Part shown: in pieces, positions 8,136 through 16,258 of the stretch
How the letters are laid out: each line of letters starts with the position of its first letter
Position numbering within the stretch: position 1 is the first letter of the stretch
Assembly (NCBI RefSeq): GCF_026153355.1
Contig: NZ_CP110636.1
Span: 4,340,001-4,404,000, forward strand
DNA from: Streptomyces endophytica
GTDB lineage: Bacteria > Actinomycetota > Actinomycetes > Streptomycetales > Streptomycetaceae
Direction: 5' to 3'
DNA: 64,000 nucleotides
The notes under the pieces: model-generated
Told to the model about the DNA's origin: nothing
Database searches by the model: none
What the model saw: only the letters and a program-made list of their open reading frames with translations
Position numbers and translations under genes: made by a program

Positions 8136-9260
8136 TCAGTCGGGCTGCCGGCCGCGGCCGGGGCGTGGTGGCCATCGGGCCGCCTCCACGGCCGGCTCCG
8201 GCGGCGCGGCCGGTGCGGGCGACGGCCAGGGCAGCGGGTCGGGCAGCTCGTGGCGCAGCTGGGGGAGTACCTCGGCGGCGGTCAGCCGCAGCACCTCGGC
8301 CTTGCGGGCGAACGGCAGCCCGGCGCTGTCCACGGAGAAGAACTGCAGCGCATGGCCGTAGGCCACGTGCTGCGAGAGGATCTTGCCGGCGATCCGCGCG
8401 GGCGAACCGACCAGTGCCGGACCGTGGTCGGCGGCGTCGTCCAGGGTGCGGAACGGGGTGTTGTTGCCGGGTACGTCGCGCGCGGCGACCGCCGCCTCGT
8501 AGTACGGCGCGAACTCCCGGCGGGCGGTGCGGTCGTCGGCCGCCGCGTAGAGCGTGCCGCCCGAGGCGACCAGCGCGGCCGCCGGATCGTGCCCGTAGTC
8601 CGCCCAGCGTGCCCGGTAGTGGTCGATCAGCTTGGCGTAGGCGGCCACCGGCTGGATGACGTTGGCCGCGAAGACCGGATCGCCCCACAGGGCCGCCAGC
8701 TCCACCGAACGCTCGCTGGTGGCGCTGCCGTGCCAGATGGTGGGCGGCCGCCGGAACGGGCGGGGCAGCACCGTGGCGTTCTTCAGCGGCGGCCGGAACC
8801 GGCCCGACCAGGTGACCCGATCCTCGCTCCACAGCCGGCGCAGCAGTTCGTAGTTCTCCTCCTGGAGCGCGTACTGGTCGCCCGGATCGCGGTGGAAGAG
8901 GTGCCAGGGCTCGGGCGCGTTGCCCTTGCCGATGGTCAGCTCCAGCCGGCCGCCGGAGAGCTGGTCGACGGTGGCGTAGTCCTCCGCGACGCGTACCGGG
9001 TCGAGGGTGGACAGCACGGTGACGGTGGTGAACAGCCGGATCCGGTGGGTCCGGGCGGCGATCGCGCCCAGTACCGCGGGCGGCGAGCTGGACAGGAACG
9101 GCGCCCCGTGCCGCTCCCCGACACCGAAGGCGTCGAATCCCAACTCCTCTGTCAGTACGGCGAGTTCGACGACCTCGCGGAGCCGGTCGTGTGGGGTGAG
9201 GAGGTGTCCGGACAGTGCGTCCGGGACGTTGTCGATCAGAGTCATGACGCCGAAGCGCAT
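8136..9260 (-). CDS. LLM-class (luciferase-like) flavin-dependent oxidoreductase
   Basis: 374 aa, ATG start. A bacterial-luciferase TIM-barrel protein: RFGVMTLID at the first strand, FGVGERHG, then RLFTTVTVLSTLDPVRVAEDYATVDQ in short conserved blocks, and SGGRLELTIGKGN, the usual flavin-site strand. The last 40 residues are Pro/Ala-rich and overlap the start of the GNAT gene. Such enzymes use FMNH2 or F420H2 supplied by a partner. It is the first gene of the minus arm of the cluster, and no flavin reductase is adjacent. In the proposed scheme it oxidises a sulfur- or nitrogen-substituted amino acid. Family is certain; substrate and cofactor are not. Confidence 0.88.
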   Translation of the reverse strand: MRFGVMTLIDNVPDALSGHLLTPHDRLREVVELAVLTEELGFDAFGVGERHGAPFLSSSPPAVLGAIAARTHRIRLFTTVTVLSTLDPVRVAEDYATVDQLSGGRLELTIGKGNAPEPWHLFHRDPGDQYALQEENYELLRRLWSEDRVTWSGRFRPPLKNATVLPRPFRRPPTIWHGSATSERSVELAALWGDPVFAANVIQPVAAYAKLIDHYRARWADYGHDPAAALVASGGTLYAAADDRTARREFAPYYEAAVAARDVPGNNTPFRTLDDAADHGPALVGSPARIAGKILSQHVAYGHALQFFSVDSAGLPFARKAEVLRLTAAEVLPQLRHELPDPLPWPSPAPAAPPEPAVEAARWPPRPGRGRQPD

Positions 9261-9281
9261 ACCGCGCCCTTCTGCGAGCGG

Positions 9282-9440
9282 GACGGAGGGGAGGGGGAGG
9301 AGAGGAAGGAAAGCGAGAAGAGAGAAGGGAGAAGGGAGGCTCCGGGGAGGGGAGGGAGGAACGGCGAAGAAGGCGGAGCGAGGGGAGGGGTCGCCGAAGG
9401 AGCGGCGTGAAGTGTGAAGGCGCGCGGCGGGAGAGGAAGG
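9282..9440 (+). repeat. Polypurine tract with G-quadruplex potential
   Basis: About 160 nt of nearly unbroken purine on the plus strand, including uninterrupted runs of about 29 and 25 purines between 9288 and 9345. Around 9340-9366 the string ggg-agaa-ggg-aggctcc-gggg-a-gggg fits a canonical G-quadruplex. It lies immediately upstream of the minus-strand oxidoreductase start, so the leader of that transcript is pyrimidine-rich. No protein family is recognised in it. Confidence 0.6.
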
Positions 9441-9641
9441 AGAACCGCGGAAGGGGCCCGGCCTTATCGGCGACGGGCCGCGGGGCAGGGGGTCAGCTCA
9501 ACAGGACGACGACCACACACGACCGAAGTCGATGTGGTCGCGGGTGACCAGCCGCTGCCATGCGTACATGCCAACAAGTGGAACAGGCATCCGTTTCCGC
9601 GTCAACCGCCGAGTGATCCACGGCTCACAGTGCGGACGGCC

Positions 9642-9670
9642 TTGACAACCAGGCGTGTTGACGCCATAGC
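9642..9670 (+). promoter_or_regulatory. Sigma-70-type promoter for the plus-arm operon
   Basis: ttgaca (9642-9647), a 17-nt spacer, then catagc (9665-9670). The -35 is a perfect consensus and spacing is ideal; the -10 is moderate. It lies 95 nt before the first permease start and is the best promoter in the 504-nt divergent gap 9261-9764. The rest of the gap is the polypurine tract plus about 180 nt with no recognised feature. Confidence 0.55.
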
Positions 9671-9764
9671 CTCAAGAGCCGGTCGTGCTGAGGGGCGCGA
9701 CCCGCTCGTTCGTGTGAAGGCGCCGGAGCCCGTGCTCGCTCTCGGCATCCACGGAGCCTTCGCC

Positions 9765-10646
9765 ATGCCTTTGGTCGACCCCGTTTCCGACACCCTCGAC
9801 GCCCCGGCCCCACCCGTCGCGGCGCCACCCGACGCCCCGGACCCCGCCGCGCCGCGGATCGTGCCGCGCCGGCGCACCGGCCGGCGGGCCGCGGCCGCCG
9901 TCGTCCTCGCCCTGCTGGCGCTGGCCCTCGTCTCCGTCGTCCGCAACGACGCCTTCCAATGGGACGTGGTCGCCGACTACTTCCTCACCACCGCCGTCCT
10001 GCGCGGCCTGGGGCTGACGCTCTGGCTGACCGTGGCCGTCATGGTGCTCGGCTTCGCGCTGGGCACGCTGCTCGCGGCCATGCGGCTGTCGGACAACCCC
10101 GTGCTGCGCGGCGTCAGTTGGGGCTACGTCTGGCTCTTCCGGTCGATGCCGATCCTGGTGCAGCTGCTGTTCTGGTTCAACATCGGGGCGCTCTACCCGA
10201 CGATCCTCGGCATCAAGACCGTCGACCTGCTCGGCCCGGTCGCCATCGCGGTCATCGGGCTGACCCTGCACGAGGCCGCCTACGCCGCCGAAGTGGTCCG
10301 CGGCGGCATCCTGTCGGTCGACAAGGGGCAGCTGGAGGCGGCCCAGTCGCTGGGGCTGGGGGCCTGGCGGCGGCTGCGCCGGATCGTGCTGCCGCAGGCC
10401 ATGCGGGCGATCGTGCCACCGGCCGGCAACATGCTGATCGGCACCCTCAAAGGCACCTCCATCGTCAGCGTCATCGCCGTCCAGGACCTGCTGTACTCCG
10501 TGCAGCTGGTCTACCACCGCACCTACCAGGTCATCCCGCTGCTGCTGGTCGCCACCCTCTGGTACATCGTGGTCACCTCCGTGCTCGGCGCCGGCCAGTT
10601 CTTCGTCGAGCGGCACTACGCCCGCGGTACGGCAGGTGCCCGGTGA
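9765..10646 (+). CDS. Amino-acid-type ABC transporter permease 1
   Basis: 293 aa from ATG 9765, with ggag 8 nt upstream; longer frames reaching 9414 are rejected because they would start before the promoter. After a 45-residue Pro/Ala-rich cytoplasmic lead there is one TM, then a HisM/GlnP-type permease domain. The EAA loop (LEAAQSLGLGAWRRLRRIVLPQ) contacts the ATPase. It is followed directly by an FAD gene whose GTG overlaps its stop, and a paralogous permease lies 1.9 kb on. Two such permeases usually form a heterodimer in polar-amino-acid importers. Confidence 0.88.
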   Translation: MPLVDPVSDTLDAPAPPVAAPPDAPDPAAPRIVPRRRTGRRAAAAVVLALLALALVSVVRNDAFQWDVVADYFLTTAVLRGLGLTLWLTVAVMVLGFALGTLLAAMRLSDNPVLRGVSWGYVWLFRSMPILVQLLFWFNIGALYPTILGIKTVDLLGPVAIAVIGLTLHEAAYAAEVVRGGILSVDKGQLEAAQSLGLGAWRRLRRIVLPQAMRAIVPPAGNMLIGTLKGTSIVSVIAVQDLLYSVQLVYHRTYQVIPLLLVATLWYIVVTSVLGAGQFFVERHYARGTAGAR

Positions 10647-12570
10647 ACGCCTCGCTCGTCATCGTCGGGGCCGGCCCGCGCGGAACCGGCGTCCTGGAGC
10701 GGCTGGCCGCCAACCTCCCCGAGCTGTACGGCGACCGGCCCCTGGACATCCACCTCGTCGATCCGCACCCGCCCGGCGGCGGCCGCATCTGGCGCCACGA
10801 CCAGTCGCCGCTGCTGTGGATGAACTCGATGGCCGAGGACGTCACCATGTTCACCGACGAGACGGTGGAGCAGGCGGGCCCGGTCCGGCCCGGGCCCACC
10901 CTCGCCGAGTGGACCGGGGCCGGCGGGCAGGCGTTCCTGAGCCGGCAGCAGCAGGGCGCGTATCTGCGCTGGGTGTACGAGCGGTCGGTGGCCGCGCTGC
11001 CGCCCACCGTCACCGTCCACGAGCACCGGGGCACCGCCGTACGGGTCTCCGGCTCGCGCGACGGCCGGCAACAGGTGTGGCTGGCCGGCCGCCCGGCCCC
11101 GCTGCCGGCCGACCTCGTCGTCCTCGCCCTCGGCCACCTCGACGCCGAACTCCCGTCCGAACAGGCCGAGTTGGCCGAATTCGCGGCCCGGCACGGACTG
11201 ACGCACCTGCCGCCCGCCTTCACGGCCGACAGCGATCTGAGCGTCCTCGGGCCCGGTGAACCGGTGCTGGTGCGCGGCTTCGGGCTGGCCTTCATCGACC
11301 TGATGGTGCTGCTGACCGAGGGCCGCGGCGGTACGTACACCACCGGCGCCGACGGGCGGCTGACCTACCGGCCCTCGGGGCGCGAGCCCGTCCTGTACGT
11401 CGGCTCGCGGCGCGGCGTCCCGTACCACTCCAAGATCGGCTACCCGCCGAGCGGTGAACGGCCGCCGCTGCCGCGGTTCTTCGGGCCCCCGCAGGTGGAC
11501 GAGCTGCTCGCCCGGGCCGGGAAGGACGGCATCGACTTCCGGCGCGACGTCTGGCCGCTGATCGACAAGGAGCTGGGCTTCGCCCACTACCACCGGCTGT
11601 TCACCGCGCACGCCGACCGCACCCGGATGGCCTGGCCCGACTTCGAGGAGAAGTACGCCGCCGCCGACCCGGGCAGCGCCGCCCTCCAGGCCCTGGTCGG
11701 CGCGGCCGTCCCGGACCCCGCCGACCGGCTCGACCTGCGGGCGCTGGACCATCCGCTGGCCGGTCTGCGCTACCCCGACGCCGAGGCGCTGCAGGAAGGA
11801 CTGCGCGGCTACATCGAGGCCGACCTCGCCCGCCGCCACGACCCCGCGCACAGCCCCGACCTCGCGGTCTTCCTCGCGCTGCTGTCGGTCTACGGCCAGC
11901 TGGTGCGGCTCGGCGACCGCGGGCCCTGGTGGCACGGCTTCTTCAGCTACCTCGCCTCCGGCCCGCCGGGGCCGCGGCTGCGCCAGCTGCTCGCGCTCTC
12001 CCGGGCCGGTGTGGTGCGCTTCCTCGGCGCGGACACCACCGTCACCGCCGACGAGCGGCGCGGGGTGTTCCGCGCCGAGAGCCCCAGCGTGCCGGGGGAG
12101 TCGGTCACGGCCCGGGCGCTGGTTGAGGCCCGGCTGCCGGAGCCGACCGTGGCGCACACCCGCGACACCCTGCTGCGTTCCCTGTACGCCGAGGGCGCGG
12201 CCGCGACCCCGGCCGGGCTGCTGGCGGTCGACCCCGCCGACGGCCGGATCCTGGACCGGGCCGGCCTCCCCCTGGTTCTCGGCTCCTCCCCCACTCTCGG
12301 CTGCGCTCGACCGGGGGACCCCCACGCACAGGGAGCGGCCCCCACCACCCGCGGCTGTTCGCCCTCGGCCCGCACACCGACGCCCGGGCCGGCGGCGCGT
12401 TCTCCCGGCCCCGGACCAACGCCCCCGCCTTCCGGCAGAACGACGCCACCGCTCGGGTGCTGCTCGCCTTCCTCCGCGACCGGGCCGACCGGCCCGCCCC
12501 CGTCCCCACCCCCGTCCCCGCCTCCGGCACCGCACCCACCCCCGAGGACACCCATGCCCTTGACCACTGA
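10643..12570 (+). pseudogene. FAD/NAD(P)-binding protein, disrupted near the 3' end by repeat copy C
   Basis: GTG start overlapping the previous stop (GTGA). About 545 residues are intact: an N-terminal Rossmann FAD site (VIVGAGPRG), LLWMNS, and a second nucleotide block (LVVLALGHLD). This matches the FAD-NAD(P)-binding family with a permease-linked context. Just after DRAGLP the frame enters the repeat at 12285-12324. The conserved end (RLFALGPHTDARAGG ... ARVLLAFLRDRA, stop 12570) continues in another frame. Gene length (1928 nt) is not a multiple of three. As sequenced, the frame instead runs without a stop through the start of permease 2 and to its end at 13456. The likely role is an accessory oxidoreductase of the imported substrate; a functional protein is doubtful. 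Confidence 0.75.
12285..12324 (+). repeat. Palindromic repeat, copy C, inside the FAD gene
   Basis: cctccccc, 19 nt (actctcggctgcgctcgac), then cgggggacccccа-type end (cggggga-ccccca). It shares the C-rich and G/C-rich ends of copies A, B, D and E but has a longer middle. It marks the point where the FAD reading frame is lost. Confidence 0.7.
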
Positions 12571-13456
12571 CCCACCCGCCGCCCGGCGGACCGCCACCGA
12601 GCGGGCCGGACCACCGGCCGCCGACGATCCGGCCGCCCTGGAGGTCGTCCCCGTACGTCACCCCTGGCGCTGGGCCGCGATCGCGGTGACCGCCGTGCTG
12701 CTCGCGCAGTTCGCGCACGGACTGGTCACCAACCCGGCATGGGAATGGCCGGTGTTCGCCCAGTTCTTCACCGCGGAGACGGTCCTCAAGGCGGTCTGGA
12801 TCACCCTCCAGCTGACCGTCTACGGCACCGCCCTCGGCTTCGCCCTGGGCATCGTGCTGGCCTTCATGCGGCTGTCCGCCAGCCCCTTCCTGCGCTGGGT
12901 CGCCTTCGGCTACATCTGGGCCTTCCGCTCCATCCCGCTCATCGTCCAGCTGCTGTTCTGGTTCAACCTCGCCTACCTCTACAAGCGGCTGGACTTCGGC
13001 ATCCCCTTCGGGCCCGGCTTCTTCCACTTCGACACCATGGGCCTGGTCGGGGCGATGGGCGCGGCGGTGCTGGGGCTGGCGCTGCACCAGGCCGCGTACG
13101 CCGCCGAGATCGTGCGCGGCGGGGTGCTCGCGGTGGACGGCGGACAGCTGGAGGCGGCTGCCGCGCTCGGCATCCCCCGGCTGCGGCAGCTGCGCCGCAT
13201 CGTGCTGCCGCAGGCGGCGCGCTCGATCCTGCCCAACGCCACCAACGAGGTCATCTCCCTCTTCAAGGGCACCTCGATCGTCTCCGTCATGGCGATCGGC
13301 GAGCTCTTCTACCAGGTCCAGGTCATCTACGGACGGAACGGCCGGGTCGTGCCCCTGCTGATGGTCGCCACCGCCTGGTACGTCCTCCTCACCACCGTGC
13401 TCTCCGTCCTCCAGCACTACGTGGAACGCCACTTCGCCAAGGGAGCCACCCGATGA
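12554..13456 (+). CDS. Amino-acid-type ABC transporter permease 2
   Basis: 300 aa from ATG 12554, overlapping the true end of the FAD gene by 17 nt. Polar N-terminal lead of about 45 residues, then TM segments and the HisM-type core. The EAA loop reads LEAAAALGIPRLRQLRRIVLPQ. It is clearly paralogous to the first permease (shared WAFRSIP-/LFRSMP- and LLFWFN blocks). The C-terminus (VERHFAKG) also mirrors that of permease 1 (VERHYARG). Stop overlaps the ATPase start by ATGA. Confidence 0.9.
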   Translation: MPLTTDPPAARRTATERAGPPAADDPAALEVVPVRHPWRWAAIAVTAVLLAQFAHGLVTNPAWEWPVFAQFFTAETVLKAVWITLQLTVYGTALGFALGIVLAFMRLSASPFLRWVAFGYIWAFRSIPLIVQLLFWFNLAYLYKRLDFGIPFGPGFFHFDTMGLVGAMGAAVLGLALHQAAYAAEIVRGGVLAVDGGQLEAAAALGIPRLRQLRRIVLPQAARSILPNATNEVISLFKGTSIVSVMAIGELFYQVQVIYGRNGRVVPLLMVATAWYVLLTTVLSVLQHYVERHFAKGATR

Positions 13457-14223
13457 GCACGCAGACCGCGATGGTCGACGTCCGCTCGGTCCACAAGAGC
13501 TACGGCCCGCTCCAGGTCCTCAAGGGCGTGGACCTGACCGTCCGGGCCGGCGAGGTCACCGTCGTCCTCGGCCCGTCCGGCTCCGGCAAGTCCACCCTGC
13601 TGCGCACCATCAACCACCTGGAGAAGGTCGACAGCGGCTCGGTGAGCGTGGACGGGTCGCTGGTCGGGTACCGGCGCTCCGGCAACAAACTCCACGAGCT
13701 GCGGGAACGCGAGATCCTCAAGCAGCGCACCGGGATCGGCTTCGTCTTCCAGAACTTCCACCTCTTCCCGCACCTGACCGTGCTGGCCAACATCACCGAG
13801 GCCCCGGTCTCCGCGCTGCGCCGCCCGAAGAAGGACGCCGAGGCGGCCGCCCGGGCACTGCTCGACCGGGTCGGGCTCGCCGACAAGGCGGACGCCTACC
13901 CCAAGCAGCTCTCCGGCGGCCAGCAGCAGCGGGTGGCCATCGCCCGGGCGCTCGCCCTCGAACCGAAGCTGCTGCTCTTCGACGAGCCGACCTCCGCACT
14001 CGACCCGGAGCTGGTCGGCGAGGTCCTCGACGTCATCAAGGACCTGGCGCGCCAGGGCACCACCATGATCGTCGTCACCCATGAGATCGGCTTCGCCCGC
14101 GAGGTCGCCGACACCGTCGTCTTCATGGACGGCGGACGGATCGTCGAACAGGGCCCGCCCGGCCAGGTCCTCGACCACCCGCGCCATGCGCGCACCACGT
14201 CCTTCCTTTCCAAGGTCCTGTGA
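13453..14223 (+). CDS. Amino-acid ABC transporter ATP-binding protein
   Basis: 256 aa. Walker A GPSGSGKST at residues 40-48, Q-loop in FVFQNFHLFPH, signature LSGGQQQR, Walker B LLLFDEPTSALDP, and the switch His in VVTHEIGF. Full-length single-domain subunit of the GlnQ/HisP type. It powers the two flanking permeases and one or both of the binding lipoproteins of this cluster. It starts on ATGA overlapping permease 2. Confidence 0.93.
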   Translation: MSTQTAMVDVRSVHKSYGPLQVLKGVDLTVRAGEVTVVLGPSGSGKSTLLRTINHLEKVDSGSVSVDGSLVGYRRSGNKLHELREREILKQRTGIGFVFQNFHLFPHLTVLANITEAPVSALRRPKKDAEAAARALLDRVGLADKADAYPKQLSGGQQQRVAIARALALEPKLLLFDEPTSALDPELVGEVLDVIKDLARQGTTMIVVTHEIGFAREVADTVVFMDGGRIVEQGPPGQVLDHPRHARTTSFLSKVL

Positions 14224-14225
14224 AC

Positions 14226-15218
14226 ATGAGGAGACATCCGTTGCACCGCCGCACCCTGACCGCCGCCCTCACCCTCGCCGCCGGCTCCGTGCTGCTCACC
14301 GCCTGCGGCGGCGCGGCCGCGGGCAGCGGCGGCGACGCCGGGAACACCGTCACCGGCGCCCACGGCAGCACCCTCAACATCGGCCCGGACCAGCACCGCG
14401 TCCACGGCGTCAAGGACCCGAAGAGCGCCGCGCTGGTGCCCGCCCGGGTGCGCCGGACCGGTGGTCTGCGGATCGGTGTGGGCGCCGAGTCCAGCCCGCC
14501 GCTGAGCTTCTACGCCACCGACGACAAGACCCTCATCGGCGTCGAGGAGGACCTCGCCACCCTCGTCGCCGACACCCTCGGCCTCAAGCCCCGCTTCGAG
14601 CCGCTGTCGTGGGAGAACCTCTTCGTCGGCCTGGACAGCGGCAAGCTCGACGCGGTCTTCGCCAACGTCACCGTCACCGAGGAGCGCAAGGACAAGTACG
14701 ACTTCGCCACCTACCGGCTCGACCAGCTCGCCATGGAGGCGAAGAAGGGCAGCGGCTGGAAGGTCCGCGGCCCCAAGGACGTCGCGGGCCGGACCATCGC
14801 GGTCGGCAGCGGCACCAACCAGGAGAAGATCCTGGTCGACTGGAGCAAGGAGAACGAGAAGGCCGGCCGCGAGCCGGTCGACATCAAGTACTTCCAGAAG
14901 CCGTCCGACACCTATCTCGCGCTCCAATCGGGCCGGATCGACGGCTACTTCGGGCCGAACCCGACCGCCGCGTACCACGTCAACACCGCCGGCCGGACGG
15001 AGATCGTCGGCACCTTCTCCGGCGGCGGCAGCGTCCAGGGCAAGATCGCCGCCACCACGAAGAAGGGCAGCGGACTGGTCAAGGCCTATGCGGCGGCGCT
15101 GCAGAAGGTCATCGACGACGGCCGCTACGGCAAGGTGCTGGCGCGCTGGGGGCTCACCGGCGAGGCACTGAAATCCTCCCGGATCAACCCGCCCGGCCTG
15201 CCCAGGACCGCGAACTGA
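14226..15218 (+). CDS. Second family-3 substrate-binding lipoprotein
   Basis: 330 aa if read from ATG 14226. GTG 14220 (overlapping the ATPase stop) and TTG 14241 are alternatives, and the best Shine-Dalgarno site (gaggag) lies 8 nt before the TTG. Lipobox LTAC gives acyl-Cys27 from the ATG. The mature part opens with a region like that of the minus-arm lipoprotein (DPKSAALVPARVRRTGGLRIGV), then the family-3 core with GVEEDLATLVADTLG and DAVFANVTVTEERKDKYDF. The two lipoproteins are paralogues and share the C-terminal signature of a Lys-Ser-Ser-x-Ile-x-Pro-Pro type ending. It is the receptor for the importer above. Confidence 0.9.
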   Translation: MRRHPLHRRTLTAALTLAAGSVLLTACGGAAAGSGGDAGNTVTGAHGSTLNIGPDQHRVHGVKDPKSAALVPARVRRTGGLRIGVGAESSPPLSFYATDDKTLIGVEEDLATLVADTLGLKPRFEPLSWENLFVGLDSGKLDAVFANVTVTEERKDKYDFATYRLDQLAMEAKKGSGWKVRGPKDVAGRTIAVGSGTNQEKILVDWSKENEKAGREPVDIKYFQKPSDTYLALQSGRIDGYFGPNPTAAYHVNTAGRTEIVGTFSGGGSVQGKIAATTKKGSGLVKAYAAALQKVIDDGRYGKVLARWGLTGEALKSSRINPPGLPRTAN

Positions 15219-15244
15219 CCGGCGCCGGACCGGAAAGGAACCCC

Positions 15245-16258
15245 ATGTCCCACCCCCTGCACCTGGCCGTCGCGCTGGACGCCCCGCAGCCGTCCGGCCG
15301 CGCCGCCCACGACGCCGCGCACGTCGTCGCGCTCACCCGGCTCGCCGAGCGCGGCGGCCTCACCTTCGTGACCCTCGGCGACGGCTTCGGCCGCCCCGGC
15401 CTCGACGCCGCGGCCGTGCTCGCCCGGGTCGCCCCGGCCACCGAACAGATCGGGCTGATCCCCACCGTCACCACCACCCACACCGAGCCGTTCCACGTCT
15501 CCACCACGGTCGCCACCCTGGACTGGGTCAGCCGCGGCCGGGCCGGCTGGGCCGTCGAGGTCTCCACCACCGAGGCCGACGCCGCGCTCTTCGGCCGCCG
15601 GCCGGCCGCCCCGCCCGCGGAGGTCTGGGCCGAGGCCGGCGAGGTCGCCGACGTCGCCGGCCGGCTGTGGGACAGCTGGGAGGACGACGCGGAGATCCGC
15701 GACCGCGCCACCGGCCGGTTCATCGACCGGGACAAGCTCCACCACGTCGACTTCACCGGCCGTACCTTCTCCGTCCGCGGCCCCTCGATCGTGCCCCGGC
15801 CCCCGCAGGGCCGCCCGGTCATCGCGGTGGATGCCACCGAGGAGCCGGCGCGCGCGGTGGCCGCGGCCCACGCCGACCTCGCCCTGGTCCGCGTCGAGGA
15901 CCCGGCCACCGCCCGGGCCGTCCGCGAGGAGCTGCGCGACCGCGCCCGCACGCACGACCGCGACCCCGGCCGGCTGCTGGTCTTCGCCTCGCTGCCGGTC
16001 GAACTCGCCGACCCGGCCGACGGGGCCGGGCTCGCCGACCTGATCGCGGACTGGCGGGCGGCCGGCGCCGCCGACGGCTTCCACCTGCGCCCCGCCGACC
16101 CCGGCCGGGACCTCGCGCTGCTCGTCGAGGCCACCGTCCCCGTCCTCCGGGCGCGCGGTCTGCTGCGGCGCCCCGGCCGCCCGGGCACCACGCTGCGCGA
16201 ACACCTCGGCCTGCCCCGCCCGGCCAGCCGCTACGCCCCCGCCAGGGAGACCGCATGA
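15245..16258 (+). CDS. LLM-class flavin-dependent monooxygenase (small NtaA/SnaA-like)
   Basis: 337 aa, ATG preceded by aaagga. Luciferase-like fold with an IGLIPTVTTTHTEPFHVSTT-type strand and SRGRAGW, then the insert GRLWDSWEDDAEIRDRATGRFID followed by KLHHVDFTGRTFSVRGP. That insert is the mark of the NtaA/SnaA/DszA branch, whose members act on organosulfur or amino-acid chelator substrates using FMNH2 from a separate reductase. Its stop overlaps the next start by ATGA. Probably works with the following paralogue on one substrate. Confidence 0.85.
   Translation: MSHPLHLAVALDAPQPSGRAAHDAAHVVALTRLAERGGLTFVTLGDGFGRPGLDAAAVLARVAPATEQIGLIPTVTTTHTEPFHVSTTVATLDWVSRGRAGWAVEVSTTEADAALFGRRPAAPPAEVWAEAGEVADVAGRLWDSWEDDAEIRDRATGRFIDRDKLHHVDFTGRTFSVRGPSIVPRPPQGRPVIAVDATEEPARAVAAAHADLALVRVEDPATARAVREELRDRARTHDRDPGRLLVFASLPVELADPADGAGLADLIADWRAAGAADGFHLRPADPGRDLALLVEATVPVLRARGLLRRPGRPGTTLREHLGLPRPASRYAPARETA

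Larger units (their letters stand above)
7618..8175 (-). pseudogene. GNAT N-acetyltransferase split into three frames by two repeat copies
   Basis: Three stretches in three frames join into one GNAT protein. The N-terminal part starts at ATG 8175 (MATTPRPRPAARLTVRHTT...). The middle runs from RPLLDELTHEYSTRY through PPGGTFLLL to WTHSAHRRRGLA (the acetyl-CoA-binding R/Q-x-x-G-x-G/A block). The C-terminal part runs from VLDLLEENAAARGYTRVHL to FEKHLETPRP. The joins coincide exactly with two 34-nt palindromic repeats at 8077-8110 and 7812-7845, and 34 nt shifts the frame by one each time. The first 40 nt overlap the oxidoreductase gene, and its stop overlaps the lipoprotein start. In the proposed pathway this enzyme would N-acetylate the imported amino acid. 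As sequenced it cannot make a complete protein. Confidence 0.8.
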
